From: Mycoplasmatota bacterium
GTDB taxonomy: Bacteria; Bacillota_I; Bacilli_A; Haloplasmatales; Haloplasmataceae
Length of the DNA stretch: 64,000 bases
Assembly (NCBI GenBank): GCA_018394295.1
Contig: CP074573.1
Span: 496,001 to 560,000, forward strand
Direction of reading: 5' to 3'
Shown here: piece by piece, positions 46,391 through 53,944 of the stretch
Position numbering within the stretch: position 1 is the first letter of the stretch
How the letters are laid out: each line of letters opens with the position of its first letter
The notes under the pieces: model-generated
Database searches by the model: none
Told to the model about the DNA's origin: nothing
Seen by the model: the letters and a program-made list of their open reading frames with translations, nothing else
Made by a program: the position numbers and the translations under genes

Positions 46391-46777
46391 TCAACGCCTT
46401 TGAGATGTTTTACTCAAAAAATTGTAAGAATTCCTATTTTTTATCAGAACATTCTCTAAATACCAATCATAATTATATTGTGAATTTTTGTCTTCTCTAA
46501 TTCTAGCTTTTAATGGGATATCATCTTCTTGCATAAATTGTTTATGTGATTCCACAGCGAAAAAATGACAATCTAGTTGCTCAAGTTCACCTGAACGGTT
46601 TTCATAAACTATATATTTAAATACTTTCTCTTTAATAACAGTCTCAATTATTGCTTTGGAAACTGTTATTTTAGAAACATAGAGATTATAGCCTTCTTTG
46701 GTTGTCATTTCAGATACTTCATTTACTAAATTTATTTTATAAAATAGTCTAGCAATTGATAAAATAATTTCATTAAT
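46391..46777 (-). pseudogene. Small gene with a probable early frameshift
   Basis: A good ribosome site (GGAGG) and ATG at about 46777 open a frame that stops after 13 codons. The neighbouring frame runs on without a start: 'SIARLFYKINLVNEVSEMTTKEGYNLYVSKITVSKAIIETVIKEK' and ends at 46391. The ATG at 46708, inside that frame, has no ribosome site. Restoring one base would give about 128 residues. The product is soluble and unrecognised. Confidence 0.45.
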
Positions 46778-47328
46778 TGAACCTCCAAATTAATACAACC
46801 TATATAAATTACATGTAAAATTTCCCGAATATCATTATAACATATTTATATTATTTAAAAAACTTAGACCTTAAATAGTTAATGTAATAATTTATAAACA
46901 TGTTCTTATGTGCTGTCCAATTCCGGCAGGAACCACGATCTCCCTTAAAAATTGCATTAAATTGGCGAGTTCAAACGCTTTAAGCTTTCAATTATTGCTG
47001 AAACAGAGAAAAAAGGTAGTATTTGAGCGAAGTTTTGCTAAAGTTCAAATCCGGACGGAACCACACTGTATGTAATAAATTAAAAAGTTTATTTCATTTG
47101 ACCGCTAAACTAGGCCGTCTAAGGCGTGTTGCGATATTAGAAATAAACTCTGTATGATTTTAATGTCTTGTCCGTACCGACTTTATTTTTTTGACACGCT
47201 AAGAGCGTGTTTTTTTGTAGTTTAAATCCGGTTGGATACATATTAAATTATTTCAAACTTCTAGGCAATTTACATCTTTGCAGATATACTCCCTGATAAC
47301 TGGTCCCCCATCGGTTTATAATCAGCAA
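46778..47328. other. Gene-free degenerate stretch with tRNA-end-like motifs
   Basis: No open frame of note. Visible are short segments like a tRNA 3' end (AATTCCGGCAGGAACCAC near 46920, AGTTCAAATCCGGACGGAAC near 47047 and GTTTAAATCCGGTTGG near 47221), an inverted repeat GTTTATTTC/GAAATAAAC (47087-47150), the second copy of the 23-bp repeat and a hairpin ACACGCT-AAG-AGCGTGT with T-run (47194-47217). The stretch looks like the residue of repeated insertions and deletions. Confidence 0.5.
47164..47186 (+). repeat. 23-bp direct repeat, copy 2
   Basis: It is identical to 46235-46257. It is followed within 10 bases by the hairpin with T-run at 47194-47217 and then a T-loop-like motif. Confidence 0.75.
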
Positions 47329-47862
47329 CTAATTTAAATTTCTCCATGATTTCACCTGTTTCTTTAAGCTATCTAATATTTGATACTTTTCCTCATAATT
47401 AAAAATCTTAATAACTTCCACCTCAGGATAACGCCCAATTGTCTCTAAAACCCTAGGATAACTTTCCTTCTTAAAATTTTTAATGAATGAAAAGAAATCA
47501 GGATCGTAAATTGTATGATCAAATCCATGATTCATATCATCTCGCTTGGTATTATCTTCCATTCTTTCCCTAGCATTATCTAAACAAACTTCAGTCGGAA
47601 TATCAAACAAAAAGACCGTATCACAAAACTGAAGACGATATTCCATTGTTCCTAAATAATTCCCATCAATAATGAAGTTATCATTTTTTAAGGCAAAGTC
47701 CTTAATTTGCGCTTTAAGTTTATCTTTTGTAATTTGTATATAATTATTGATGTGATATATTTTATCAAGATGAAGAACCGGATAATCAAGTACTTTGGCT
47801 AACTCCCTAGCAAAGACACTCTTCCCGCTTCCCGGACTTCCAATAATCATAATTCTTTTCAT
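47329..47862 (-). CDS. P-loop nucleotide kinase-like protein (adenylate kinase/FlaR type)
   Basis: 177 residues from the ATG at 47862 behind GGTGATAAG. The Walker A loop 'IMIIGSPGSGKSVFARELAKVLDYPVLHLDKIY' and the following 'FIIDGNYLGTMEYRLQFCDTVFLFDIPTEVCLDNARER' are typical of the small kinase-like proteins annotated as DNA topology modulation protein FlaR. The reaction is unknown; a nucleoside or small-molecule kinase is likely. The gene is intact within the decayed region and is divergent from a truncated B12-binding gene. Confidence 0.8.
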   Translation of the reverse strand: MKRIMIIGSPGSGKSVFARELAKVLDYPVLHLDKIYHINNYIQITKDKLKAQIKDFALKNDNFIIDGNYLGTMEYRLQFCDTVFLFDIPTEVCLDNARERMEDNTKRDDMNHGFDHTIYDPDFFSFIKNFKKESYPRVLETIGRYPEVEVIKIFNYEEKYQILDSLKKQVKSWRNLN

Positions 47863-47926
47863 ACTTATCACCGCATTTATTTTACCACACTACTGGAAAT
47901 ATGTTAAGATTAATCAGGTGCTTACA

Positions 47927-48208
47927 ATGAAAGTTCTCTTAATCAGTATTAATGCCAAATACATCCATACTAATAACGCTGTCAGACTTCTTAAAGCTAA
48001 CAGTTCTTTTAATCCCATGATCAAAGAGTACACTATTAAAGATAACTACTTAAAAATTATTAATGATATTAAAGAAGAAACTCCAAATGTTGTTGCTTTT
48101 AGTGTTTATATTTGGAATGTTTCAATCATCACTAAGATTATTAATGATTTAAATATCCCCAAAACGAGAATTGCGACAATGTCGCAACTTATCCCTTACA
48201 TAGCATGA
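47927..48208 (+). pseudogene. N-terminal fragment of a B12-binding radical SAM protein
   Basis: 93 residues from the ATG at 47927 (CAGGTG upstream): 'MKVLLISINAKYIHTNNAVRLL', then 'IKEETPNVVAFSVYIWNVSIITKIINDL'. This matches the cobalamin-binding N-terminus of the DUF4080-type radical SAM proteins (M-K-V-L-L-x-x-x-NAKYIHTNLAxRYL). The homology stops at about residue 80, and the frame ends 13 codons later; the CxxxCxxC radical SAM part is missing. Two hairpins with T-runs follow, so the deletion has brought a terminator close. Confidence 0.7.
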
Positions 48209-48480
48209 GCGAGCACAAGCTCGCACATCCCCTTCCTTAAGACTGCATAGATGCAGGCTTTTTTATTACACCAATTTCGTTAAAAGTTGTCTATACGCCT
48301 AAATAAAGCCATTTTATTTTGTTACATAACACAAGTTCAAATCTGGCACGTTCTAGAGGATGCTTTAAGCGTATTCAAATTTGAAAAAACACTATTTTAT
48401 TAAAAAAATGGACCTATAAAAGGTCCAAATATCCTTATAAAAGTAAAGAGTTCATTTCTAAGAAATAAACTCAGTATTAT
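48209..48480. other. Gene-free stretch with several hairpins
   Basis: Hairpins are seen at 48209-48224 (GCGAGC/GCTCGC), 48244-48257 (CTGCAT/ATGCAG, followed by TTTTTT), 48410-48427 (GGACC/GGTCC) and 48448-48472 (GAGTT..AACTC). A T-loop-like motif AAGTTCAAATC lies near 48334. No frame worth calling was seen. Confidence 0.5.
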
Positions 48481-48485
48481 TAATA

Positions 48486-48529
48486 TGGAGGTCCCGACCA
48501 GATTCAAACTGGTGATTATGGAATTGTAG
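48486..48529 (-). pseudogene. 3' half of a tRNA-Cys-like gene
   Basis: On the minus strand the 44 bases read: anticodon-loop-like CTACAAT, a 3' stem and variable part, the T-arm ACCAG-TTTGAAT-CTGGT with a perfect 5-bp stem, the acceptor strand CGGGACC and TCCA. A U discriminator followed by CCA, with 'ATCACC' before the T-arm, matches bacterial tRNA-Cys. The anticodon (ACA in place of GCA) and T-loop (TTTGAAT in place of TTCGAAT) are mutated and no 5' half or D-arm is found. It is either a decayed gene or the scar left when an element used a tRNA-Cys 3' end as attachment site. Confidence 0.55.
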
Positions 48530-48693
48530 TTTTAGGGAAAACTATTAGAATGCAGAAATTAATAGAATTTACTGTTCGATATAAACTAGTGTATGAATGA
48601 GGAAAAAGGTATATAAACATGATTTGTAAACAGCCTTTATAATTAAAATGATACATGTTATACTAGTATATATTGTTTTAGAAGGAGATTAAA

Positions 48694-49416
48694 ATGAATA
48701 TTTTAGTTGTTAATGATGATGGATATCAATCTAAAGGAATTGAGATTTTAGCGAATGCTTTTAGAAAAATAGGAAATGTTTATGTTGTTGGTCCACATTT
48801 AGGACAAAGTGGTGCCTCTAGTTCAATTACAGTAGATAGAGGGTTAACAATTCATGAACATGGAAATCAGATATGGAGTGTTGAAGGAACCCCAAGTGAT
48901 TGTGTTAAGTTCGCTTTGTATGGTTTAAAATTAGATGTTAATTTGGTTGTCTCAGGAGTAAATAATGGATTTAATATTGGAATAGATACCATTTATTCTG
49001 GTACAATCGGTGCAACAATGGAAGCTTTATTTCATGGATATAAAGCGATTGCTTTTTCAACAGATTGGAATTATTATGATGTTGTAGTAAAAGAAATTGA
49101 TTCTGTTATCAAATATGTATTTGATTATGATTTGTTGTCGAATGAATATCTTTTAAATGTTAACTTTCCTAAAATAGGATTTAATGAATCAAAAGGAATT
49201 ATGATAACAGATTTAGCGATTAGAGGCTTTGATGTTAATTACTCTTTAAATGAAAATAAAATGGTTTCTAGTAGAACTTTTAAACCTTATGAGTATATTG
49301 AACAAACAGACTTATGGGCATTTAAACATGGGTATACTTCAATTACTCCTTTAAAATTAGGAAATGGTGATTCAGTAAACGTAAAAAAATTAAATGAAAA
49401 AATTAAGATGAAATAA
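48694..49416 (+). CDS. surE: 5'-nucleotidase SurE
   Basis: 240 residues, usual length. The metal site 'NILVVNDDGYQSKGI' (Asp-Asp), 'VVGPHLGQSGASSSITV' and 'LVVSGVNNGFNIGIDTIYSGTIGATMEA' are the conserved SurE blocks. The enzyme removes phosphate from nucleoside monophosphates and some polyphosphates. The AAGGAG site is seven bases before the ATG and TATACT lies about 30 bases upstream. It is a single gene with its own terminator. Confidence 0.95.
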   Translation: MNILVVNDDGYQSKGIEILANAFRKIGNVYVVGPHLGQSGASSSITVDRGLTIHEHGNQIWSVEGTPSDCVKFALYGLKLDVNLVVSGVNNGFNIGIDTIYSGTIGATMEALFHGYKAIAFSTDWNYYDVVVKEIDSVIKYVFDYDLLSNEYLLNVNFPKIGFNESKGIMITDLAIRGFDVNYSLNENKMVSSRTFKPYEYIEQTDLWAFKHGYTSITPLKLGNGDSVNVKKLNEKIKMK

Positions 49417-49420
49417 AAAG

Positions 49421-49446
49421 TCACAGAATTCTGTGATTTTTTATTT
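49421..49446 (+). terminator. Rho-independent terminator of surE
   Basis: TCACAGAATTCTGTGA (49421-49436) is a self-complementary hairpin followed by a T-run. Confidence 0.8.
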
Positions 49447-49454
49447 TTTATATA

Positions 49455-49468
49455 TGTTTACGTAAACA
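49455..49468. promoter_or_regulatory. 14-bp perfect palindrome upstream of the LysM-GH18 gene
   Basis: TGTTTACGTAAACA lies 117 bases before the GH18 start. A related sequence, TGTAAACGTTAAC, occurs near 51039, upstream of the YitT-family gene. These resemble sites for LacI- or TetR-type dimers, but no regulator gene adjoins. Confidence 0.35.
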
Positions 49469-49584
49469 AAATAGTAGAAATAGATATATTTTTCTTTATC
49501 TATGCATATGTTTTTGATAAATATAGCGCTTTTTATTAAGAATAACATACACTAGTATAGAGATAATTATTAGGAGGGGATAAC

Positions 49585-50874
49585 TTGCAAATTCATGTTG
49601 TGAAACCAGGAGAAACATTAAATTCAATTGCGAAAGAGTACAATACAACACCTAATGTGATTATAGAGGCTAATAAAATACCTCATCCTTATACACTTGC
49701 TGTTGGGCAAGCACTTGTCATTCCGATTGATGGTAGTTTTTATTATGTAAAACCTGGTGATACACTGTTTAAAATCGCACAATTATATGGTTTAAATTAT
49801 CAACAATTAGTAAACTCGTATGGAATACTACCAAATCAAATGTTGACTGAAGGGCAAAAAATATATATTCCACCATTACCAAAAAGAGAAGCAGAAATTA
49901 ATGCTTATATAGAACCGTTTGGAGATGAAGTAAATCCTAAGTTAATTTTGGCTGCGCAAGAGGCAGCACCAAATTTAACTTATTTAGCACCTTTTAGTTT
50001 TCAGATTTTAAGAGATGGTACTTTAAAAGCCCCACTTTTAAATGATTTTGCCAACATCGCTAAAGATAATCGAGCTGTATTAATGATGGTTATATCAAAT
50101 TTAGAAAATGGACAATTCAGTGCTGAATTAGGGAAAATAATTTTAAATGATGAAGCACTACAAGATAAGTTACTTGATAATATAATTAAAACTGCGAAGG
50201 AATTAGGTTTTAAAGATATTCATTTTGATATGGAATTTTTACCACCGGAAGAAAAGGATAATTATTTAAAATTTCTACGAAAAGCTAAACAACGTTTATC
50301 AGAAGAAGGGTTTTTAATGAGTGTTGCTTTAGCTCCAAAGATAAGTGGTGAACAAAAAGGGCCTTGGTATGAAGCACATGATTATCAAGGAATTGGTGAA
50401 ATCGCTGATTTTGTTATACCGATGACTTATGAATGGGGATATAGTGGCGGACCGCCTCGAGCAGTTTCACCAATAGATGAAGTAACAAAAGTTGTTGATT
50501 ATGCAGTTAGTGTAATTCCACCATCTAAAATATTGTTAGGACAAAATCTTTATGGCTATGATTGGACTTTACCTTATGTTCCAGGAGGAGAATACGCAAA
50601 AGCTATTAGTCCACAACAAGCAATTGAATTAGCAAAAACTTATCAAGTTCCAATTGAATATGATATTAAGTCACAAGCACCTTATTTCAATTATACAGAT
50701 GAAGAAGGGAAAGAACATACGGTTTGGTTTGAAGATGCTAGATCTATTCAGGCTAAATTTGATTTGGTAAAAAAATATGGATTAAGAGGGGTTAGTTATT
50801 GGAAATTAGGCTTACCATTCCCACAAAATTGGTTATTAATTGAAGATAATTTTAATGTCATAAAAAATATATAA
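49585..50874 (+). CDS. LysM-GH18 protein (SleL/YaaH-like)
   Basis: 429 residues starting with TTG behind AGGAGGGG. Two LysM domains (about 1-45 'IHVVKPGETLNSIAKEYNTTPN', and 50-95 'YYVKPGDTLFKIAQLYGLNYQQL') bind amino-sugar polymers. The GH18 barrel follows (about 100-425) with the catalytic DxxxDxE-type motif 'DIHFDMEFLPP' and 'FVIPMTYEWGYSGGPPRAVSP'. The family includes spore cortex-lytic N-acetylglucosaminidases (SleL, YaaH). There is no signal peptide, as in SleL-type spore proteins. Whether this organism forms spores cannot be told; an alternative role is degradation of muropeptides or chitin-like polymers. Confidence 0.88.
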   Translation: MQIHVVKPGETLNSIAKEYNTTPNVIIEANKIPHPYTLAVGQALVIPIDGSFYYVKPGDTLFKIAQLYGLNYQQLVNSYGILPNQMLTEGQKIYIPPLPKREAEINAYIEPFGDEVNPKLILAAQEAAPNLTYLAPFSFQILRDGTLKAPLLNDFANIAKDNRAVLMMVISNLENGQFSAELGKIILNDEALQDKLLDNIIKTAKELGFKDIHFDMEFLPPEEKDNYLKFLRKAKQRLSEEGFLMSVALAPKISGEQKGPWYEAHDYQGIGEIADFVIPMTYEWGYSGGPPRAVSPIDEVTKVVDYAVSVIPPSKILLGQNLYGYDWTLPYVPGGEYAKAISPQQAIELAKTYQVPIEYDIKSQAPYFNYTDEEGKEHTVWFEDARSIQAKFDLVKKYGLRGVSYWKLGLPFPQNWLLIEDNFNVIKNI

Positions 50875-50878
50875 ATAA

Positions 50879-50919
50879 AATAATACGCTCCAAGCTGATT
50901 AAGGAGTGTATTATTTTTT
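50879..50919 (+). terminator. Rho-independent terminator of the LysM-GH18 gene
   Basis: Arms AATAATACGCTCC (50879-50891) and GGAGTGTATTATT (50903-50915), with one G-T wobble, are followed by a T-run. Confidence 0.85.
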
Positions 50920-51146
50920 TATTAAACAAAAGAGATTAATTATGATTAGTTGTACTAATACAATGTAAATATAAAAAATAACTAATCCATGGTATAATAG
51001 ATGTAATATAATTCAAATTAATAATAAATGAGATACCATGTAAACGTTAACTTAAATTATTATTTGACATAAATCCTTATTATTCTTTACAAACAATAAG
51101 GGGTTATATATAATAAATTGGTGCTAAAAAAACGGAGGTGAACATA

Positions 51147-52091
51147 ATGATTGGATTACTTAATAAAATGAATATAGAATTTAAAAAACAATTTAAAGAT
51201 TATTTCTATATTACTCTAGGGTTATTTTTAGTTGCACTTGAAATACATCTGTTTATGGTGCCTAATAATTTTGTTACAGGTGGTGTTAGTGGGTTAGCCA
51301 TCGTTTTAAAAAATGCTGCGAGTCATATTCCTGAACAATATCAAACGATTCATTTATTTGGACAAGCAATTAATATTTCCTTTTTATTTTCTTTATCAGG
51401 AATTATGTTTATTTTAAATACCATTCTCTATATTCTTGGGACGATTTTTATCGGATTTAAATTTGGCGTTAGAACAGTTTATTCTGGGTATATGTTAAAT
51501 TTTCTGTATTATCTAATGGTAAAAATATACCCAATAAAGGAACCTTTAATAGACGATTTATTACTTCAGTTAATTATTTTATCAGTGATGAGTGCTGCAG
51601 GATTAGCCATCGTCTTTAGACATCATGCTTCTACAGGTGGAACTGATATTACAGGTAAAATACTTAATAAATACTTTCATATTGATTTAGGAAAAGCAGT
51701 TTTATTATCTGACTTAGTTATCACAATATCAGCCTTTTCTATTAATGGGTTTAGTTCTTTTATTTATGGACTATTTGGTATCTTTTTAAATGGGTTGATT
51801 ATTGATTACCTTCTTCGTAAATTTAGTGAAACAAAAGAAGTAGTGATAATTAGTGAAGAATGTGATAAAGTAAAAGAATTTATAATGTATTCTTTGGAAA
51901 AGGGAGCAACCATTTACGAAGCAAAAGGAGCTTATACAAATGATAAGAAAGAAATCATTCGTTCTGTCGTTACCAAAAGAGAGTTCTTTAAATTAAAGGA
52001 TTATATTATGTCGATAGATGCAAATGCATTTATTACTGTTAATGATATTCACGCGACATTTGGTTTGGGATTTAGGGATATTACAGATTAA
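51147..52091 (+). CDS. YitT-family membrane protein (DUF161/DUF2179)
   Basis: 314 residues from the ATG at 51147, nine bases after GGAGG. Five to six membrane helices are visible, with the family block 'VPNNFVTGGVSGLAIVLKN' and 'FRHHASTGGTDITGKILNKYFHIDLGKAVLLSDLVI'. The C-terminal DUF2179 domain (about 230-310) contains 'EKGATIYEAKGAYTNDKKEIIRSVVTKREFFKLKDYI' and 'DANAFITVNDIHATFGLGF'. Members are common in Bacillota and their function is not settled. The gene is a single unit or is followed by the next small membrane protein. Confidence 0.88.
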   Translation: MIGLLNKMNIEFKKQFKDYFYITLGLFLVALEIHLFMVPNNFVTGGVSGLAIVLKNAASHIPEQYQTIHLFGQAINISFLFSLSGIMFILNTILYILGTIFIGFKFGVRTVYSGYMLNFLYYLMVKIYPIKEPLIDDLLLQLIILSVMSAAGLAIVFRHHASTGGTDITGKILNKYFHIDLGKAVLLSDLVITISAFSINGFSSFIYGLFGIFLNGLIIDYLLRKFSETKEVVIISEECDKVKEFIMYSLEKGATIYEAKGAYTNDKKEIIRSVVTKREFFKLKDYIMSIDANAFITVNDIHATFGLGFRDITD

Positions 52092-52145
52092 TAATATACT
52101 GTTAATCTAGTAAGTTTTTGTTTAAAATGAGATTAGGAGGATACA

Positions 52146-52907
52146 ATGAAAAAAATAGAATTGTTGTTTAATGAATTATCCAAGATTAAAAATAAAAATA
52201 GAGTCAAGTTATTTATAATGGAGATTATCATTCTCCTACTTGTTTTTGGAAGTTTTTTGATGGATATAAGTTTTCAATATAAAATTATTATATTAGTCGT
52301 TCTTTCAATTATTTTTCTTATGATACTTGTATTATATCTAAAAAAACAAAAAATGATTTCTTATTCTAGAAACCATTATCAAAATCATCCTTTAGATGTA
52401 ATTCAAATATTAGAAAAACGTAAAACTTATTTTCTTGATATATTTGATTTTACCAATGAAACATTAATATTTAAAGAAATCATAAGAACCTTAAAGACTT
52501 ATAGAAAATATCAAGATAAATTTACCATTGGTCCTTGGGATATTATCTACAATCATCATAAAACTAAGGTGTTTAGTGAAAATCTTATTTTAAAAAATAA
52601 ATCTTCAATTAATCAATTAAATCAAAAGATAGAAAATATTGCACCTGAAGTAAAAACATTACTTAAGAGTTTAGGAATTGATTATCATAAAATATATAAT
52701 ACATGGGAAAGAAAAATTGGTGGTAAATCAAATTGTTTTGAACTAATGTATCCTGTATATGGATTAATTTTAAATGATTCTCAAGTATTAAGTCATGGTT
52801 TAAAATATAAAATCTATCAAATAAATGATGTAACTTCACTAAAACCATATGAAACTCAAATTGAAAATGAAGATGTTATTATGTTACATATTAAAGTTCA
52901 ATTTTAG
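52146..52907 (+). CDS. Uncharacterised protein with two N-terminal membrane helices
   Basis: 253 residues, AGGAGG six bases before the ATG. Two adjacent helices (about 24-42 'IMEIIILLLVFGSFLMDISF', and 47-66 'IIILVVLSIIFLMILVLYL') are followed by a basic cytoplasmic domain of about 180 residues rich in Lys, Tyr and His. No motif was recognised. It lies 54 bases after the YitT-family gene and may share its transcript. Confidence 0.6.
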   Translation: MKKIELLFNELSKIKNKNRVKLFIMEIIILLLVFGSFLMDISFQYKIIILVVLSIIFLMILVLYLKKQKMISYSRNHYQNHPLDVIQILEKRKTYFLDIFDFTNETLIFKEIIRTLKTYRKYQDKFTIGPWDIIYNHHKTKVFSENLILKNKSSINQLNQKIENIAPEVKTLLKSLGIDYHKIYNTWERKIGGKSNCFELMYPVYGLILNDSQVLSHGLKYKIYQINDVTSLKPYETQIENEDVIMLHIKVQF

Positions 52908-52933
52908 TAAATAAAAACGTATAATAATTATTT

Positions 52934-52972
52934 AGGATTTAGTATAGCTTAGTATTACTAAATCCTTTTTAT
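52934..52972 (+). terminator. Terminator after the 52.1-52.9 kb gene
   Basis: Arms AGGATTTAGTA (52934-52944) and TACTAAATCCT (52956-52966) are perfectly complementary and followed by TTTTT. Confidence 0.85.
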
Positions 52973-52974
52973 AT

Positions 52975-53008
52975 ATAAAAAAACCTTTATATAGAACATA
53001 TAAAGGTT
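52975..53008 (-). terminator. Terminator of the TetR-family gene
   Basis: Arms AACCTTTATAT (52982-52992) and ATATAAAGGTT (52998-53008) form a stem that yields a T-run on the minus strand (52975-52981 are mostly A on the plus strand). Confidence 0.8.
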
Positions 53009-53609
53009 ATTTTGATTTTGTAAACATACCATTTTCTAAAATGTCCATCACTTGATCAACAATATTATCGAATGGTTTACCATCTTCAAAAATCACATAT
53101 TTTAATCCAATAAAATTAGAGACTCCCATTAACATAAACGATAGTACAGTTGGGTTTATGTCTTTTACTTCATTATTATGCTGAGCAACACAAAGGCCTT
53201 TGGTGTAACGTAATCCAAAATTAATATAATATTCTTTAAATAATTCATAATCAATATAAAGGGATTCCCAAATGATATGGTAAGCATTTTTATGAGTGCG
53301 AATATATTCTAGAAAGGTTTTTAAACCAACTCTTTCTTTTTCATATCTGGTGTCACACTTTTCTATCGCTACCCCAATTGTTTTTCGAATGTCATGGCTA
53401 TACTGAAGTAATAAATATTTATATAAGTTGATCTTATCATTAAAATAGATATAAAAAGTGCCTGGTGCAATATTAGCACCATCCGTAATATCATTAATGG
53501 AAGTATTATAATATCCCTTTTCATAAAATAATTTTCGGGCACTATCACAAATCCGGTTTAATGTATTAAGTCCTCTTTTTGTTTTAGGTTCTTTAACTAA
53601 TAAATTCAT
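53007..53609 (-). CDS. TetR-family transcriptional regulator
   Basis: 200 residues. The N-terminal helix-turn-helix (about 15-65: 'ICDSARKLFYEKGYYNTSINDITDGANIAPGTFYIYFNDKINLYKYLL') is classic TetR. The C-terminal ligand domain (about 75-195) is not close to a characterised type. It is divergent from the acyl-CoA operon, whose promoter carries a 20-bp palindrome just after the -10 box. It is therefore the likely repressor, probably sensing an acyl-CoA or free acid of the pathway. Confidence 0.9.
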   Translation of the reverse strand: MNLLVKEPKTKRGLNTLNRICDSARKLFYEKGYYNTSINDITDGANIAPGTFYIYFNDKINLYKYLLLQYSHDIRKTIGVAIEKCDTRYEKERVGLKTFLEYIRTHKNAYHIIWESLYIDYELFKEYYINFGLRYTKGLCVAQHNNEVKDINPTVLSFMLMGVSNFIGLKYVIFEDGKPFDNIVDQVMDILENGMFTKSK

Positions 53610-53750
53610 GATTTTTAACTTCCTTACATTTAAGATTAAGTATGAAATTTCATCAAAAAATTTTTAAATCCTTAAAAATTCTATCATACTTTTTTTGAAA
53701 TATCAAAGCAATTTGGTTAAGTATGTGAAAAAAATAATTAAAAAAAGTTA

Positions 53751-53779
53751 TTGACAAATAAAAAATGTAGAATTATACT
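53751..53779 (+). promoter_or_regulatory. Promoter of the thiolase-CoA-transferase operon
   Basis: TTGACA (53751-53756) and TATACT (53774-53779) are spaced by 17 bases, close to the sigma-A consensus. The transcription start should be near 53786, giving an untranslated leader of about 160 bases. Confidence 0.82.
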
Positions 53780-53781
53780 AA

Positions 53782-53815
53782 ACATGAAGACATCTTCATG
53801 TGAAAGTATCTTCAC
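53782..53815. promoter_or_regulatory. Probable TetR operator
   Basis: A perfect inverted repeat ACATGAAGA-CA-TCTTCATGT (53782-53801) overlaps the expected transcription start, and a second weaker copy GTGAA-N6-TTCAC (53800-53815) follows at once. The position just after the -10 box suits a repressor. The adjacent divergent TetR gene is the obvious binder. Confidence 0.7.
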
Positions 53816-53896
53816 GTTAAGTATAAAGTATTTTATCAAAAAAGGCAATACAGATTTTATATTTATTATGTTGTTTTTAAATTTTTTTAAATCGTT

Positions 53897-53912
53897 ATAA
53901 AAGCGCTTTTAT
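53897..53912. promoter_or_regulatory. cre-like palindrome in the operon leader
   Basis: ATAAAAGCGCTTTTAT is a perfect 16-bp palindrome with the AAAGCGCTTT centre seen in CcpA catabolite-response elements. It lies in the transcribed leader, about 110 bases after the promoter, where CcpA would act as a roadblock. It departs from the usual cre ends (TG..CA). Confidence 0.45.
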
Positions 53913-53944
53913 CAAAATATAATATAAAAAAATAGGAGGTAAGT

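Noticed and set aside
46235-47186. CRISPR array from the repeated 23-bp unit
   Set aside because: Only two full copies, 900 bases apart, with no regular spacers and no cas genes.
46330-47230. Functional tRNA genes at the T-loop-like motifs
   Set aside because: The motifs have TTCAAAT-like loops, but the 5-bp T stems do not pair and no D-arm or anticodon arm is found.
46200-48500. Integron attC sites
   Set aside because: CTAAG hairpins recur, but no GTTRRRY/RYYYAAC core pairs or integrase gene were found.
49585-50874. Proof of sporulation
   Set aside because: The LysM-GH18 architecture occurs in spore lytic enzymes but also elsewhere. No spore gene is seen in the window.
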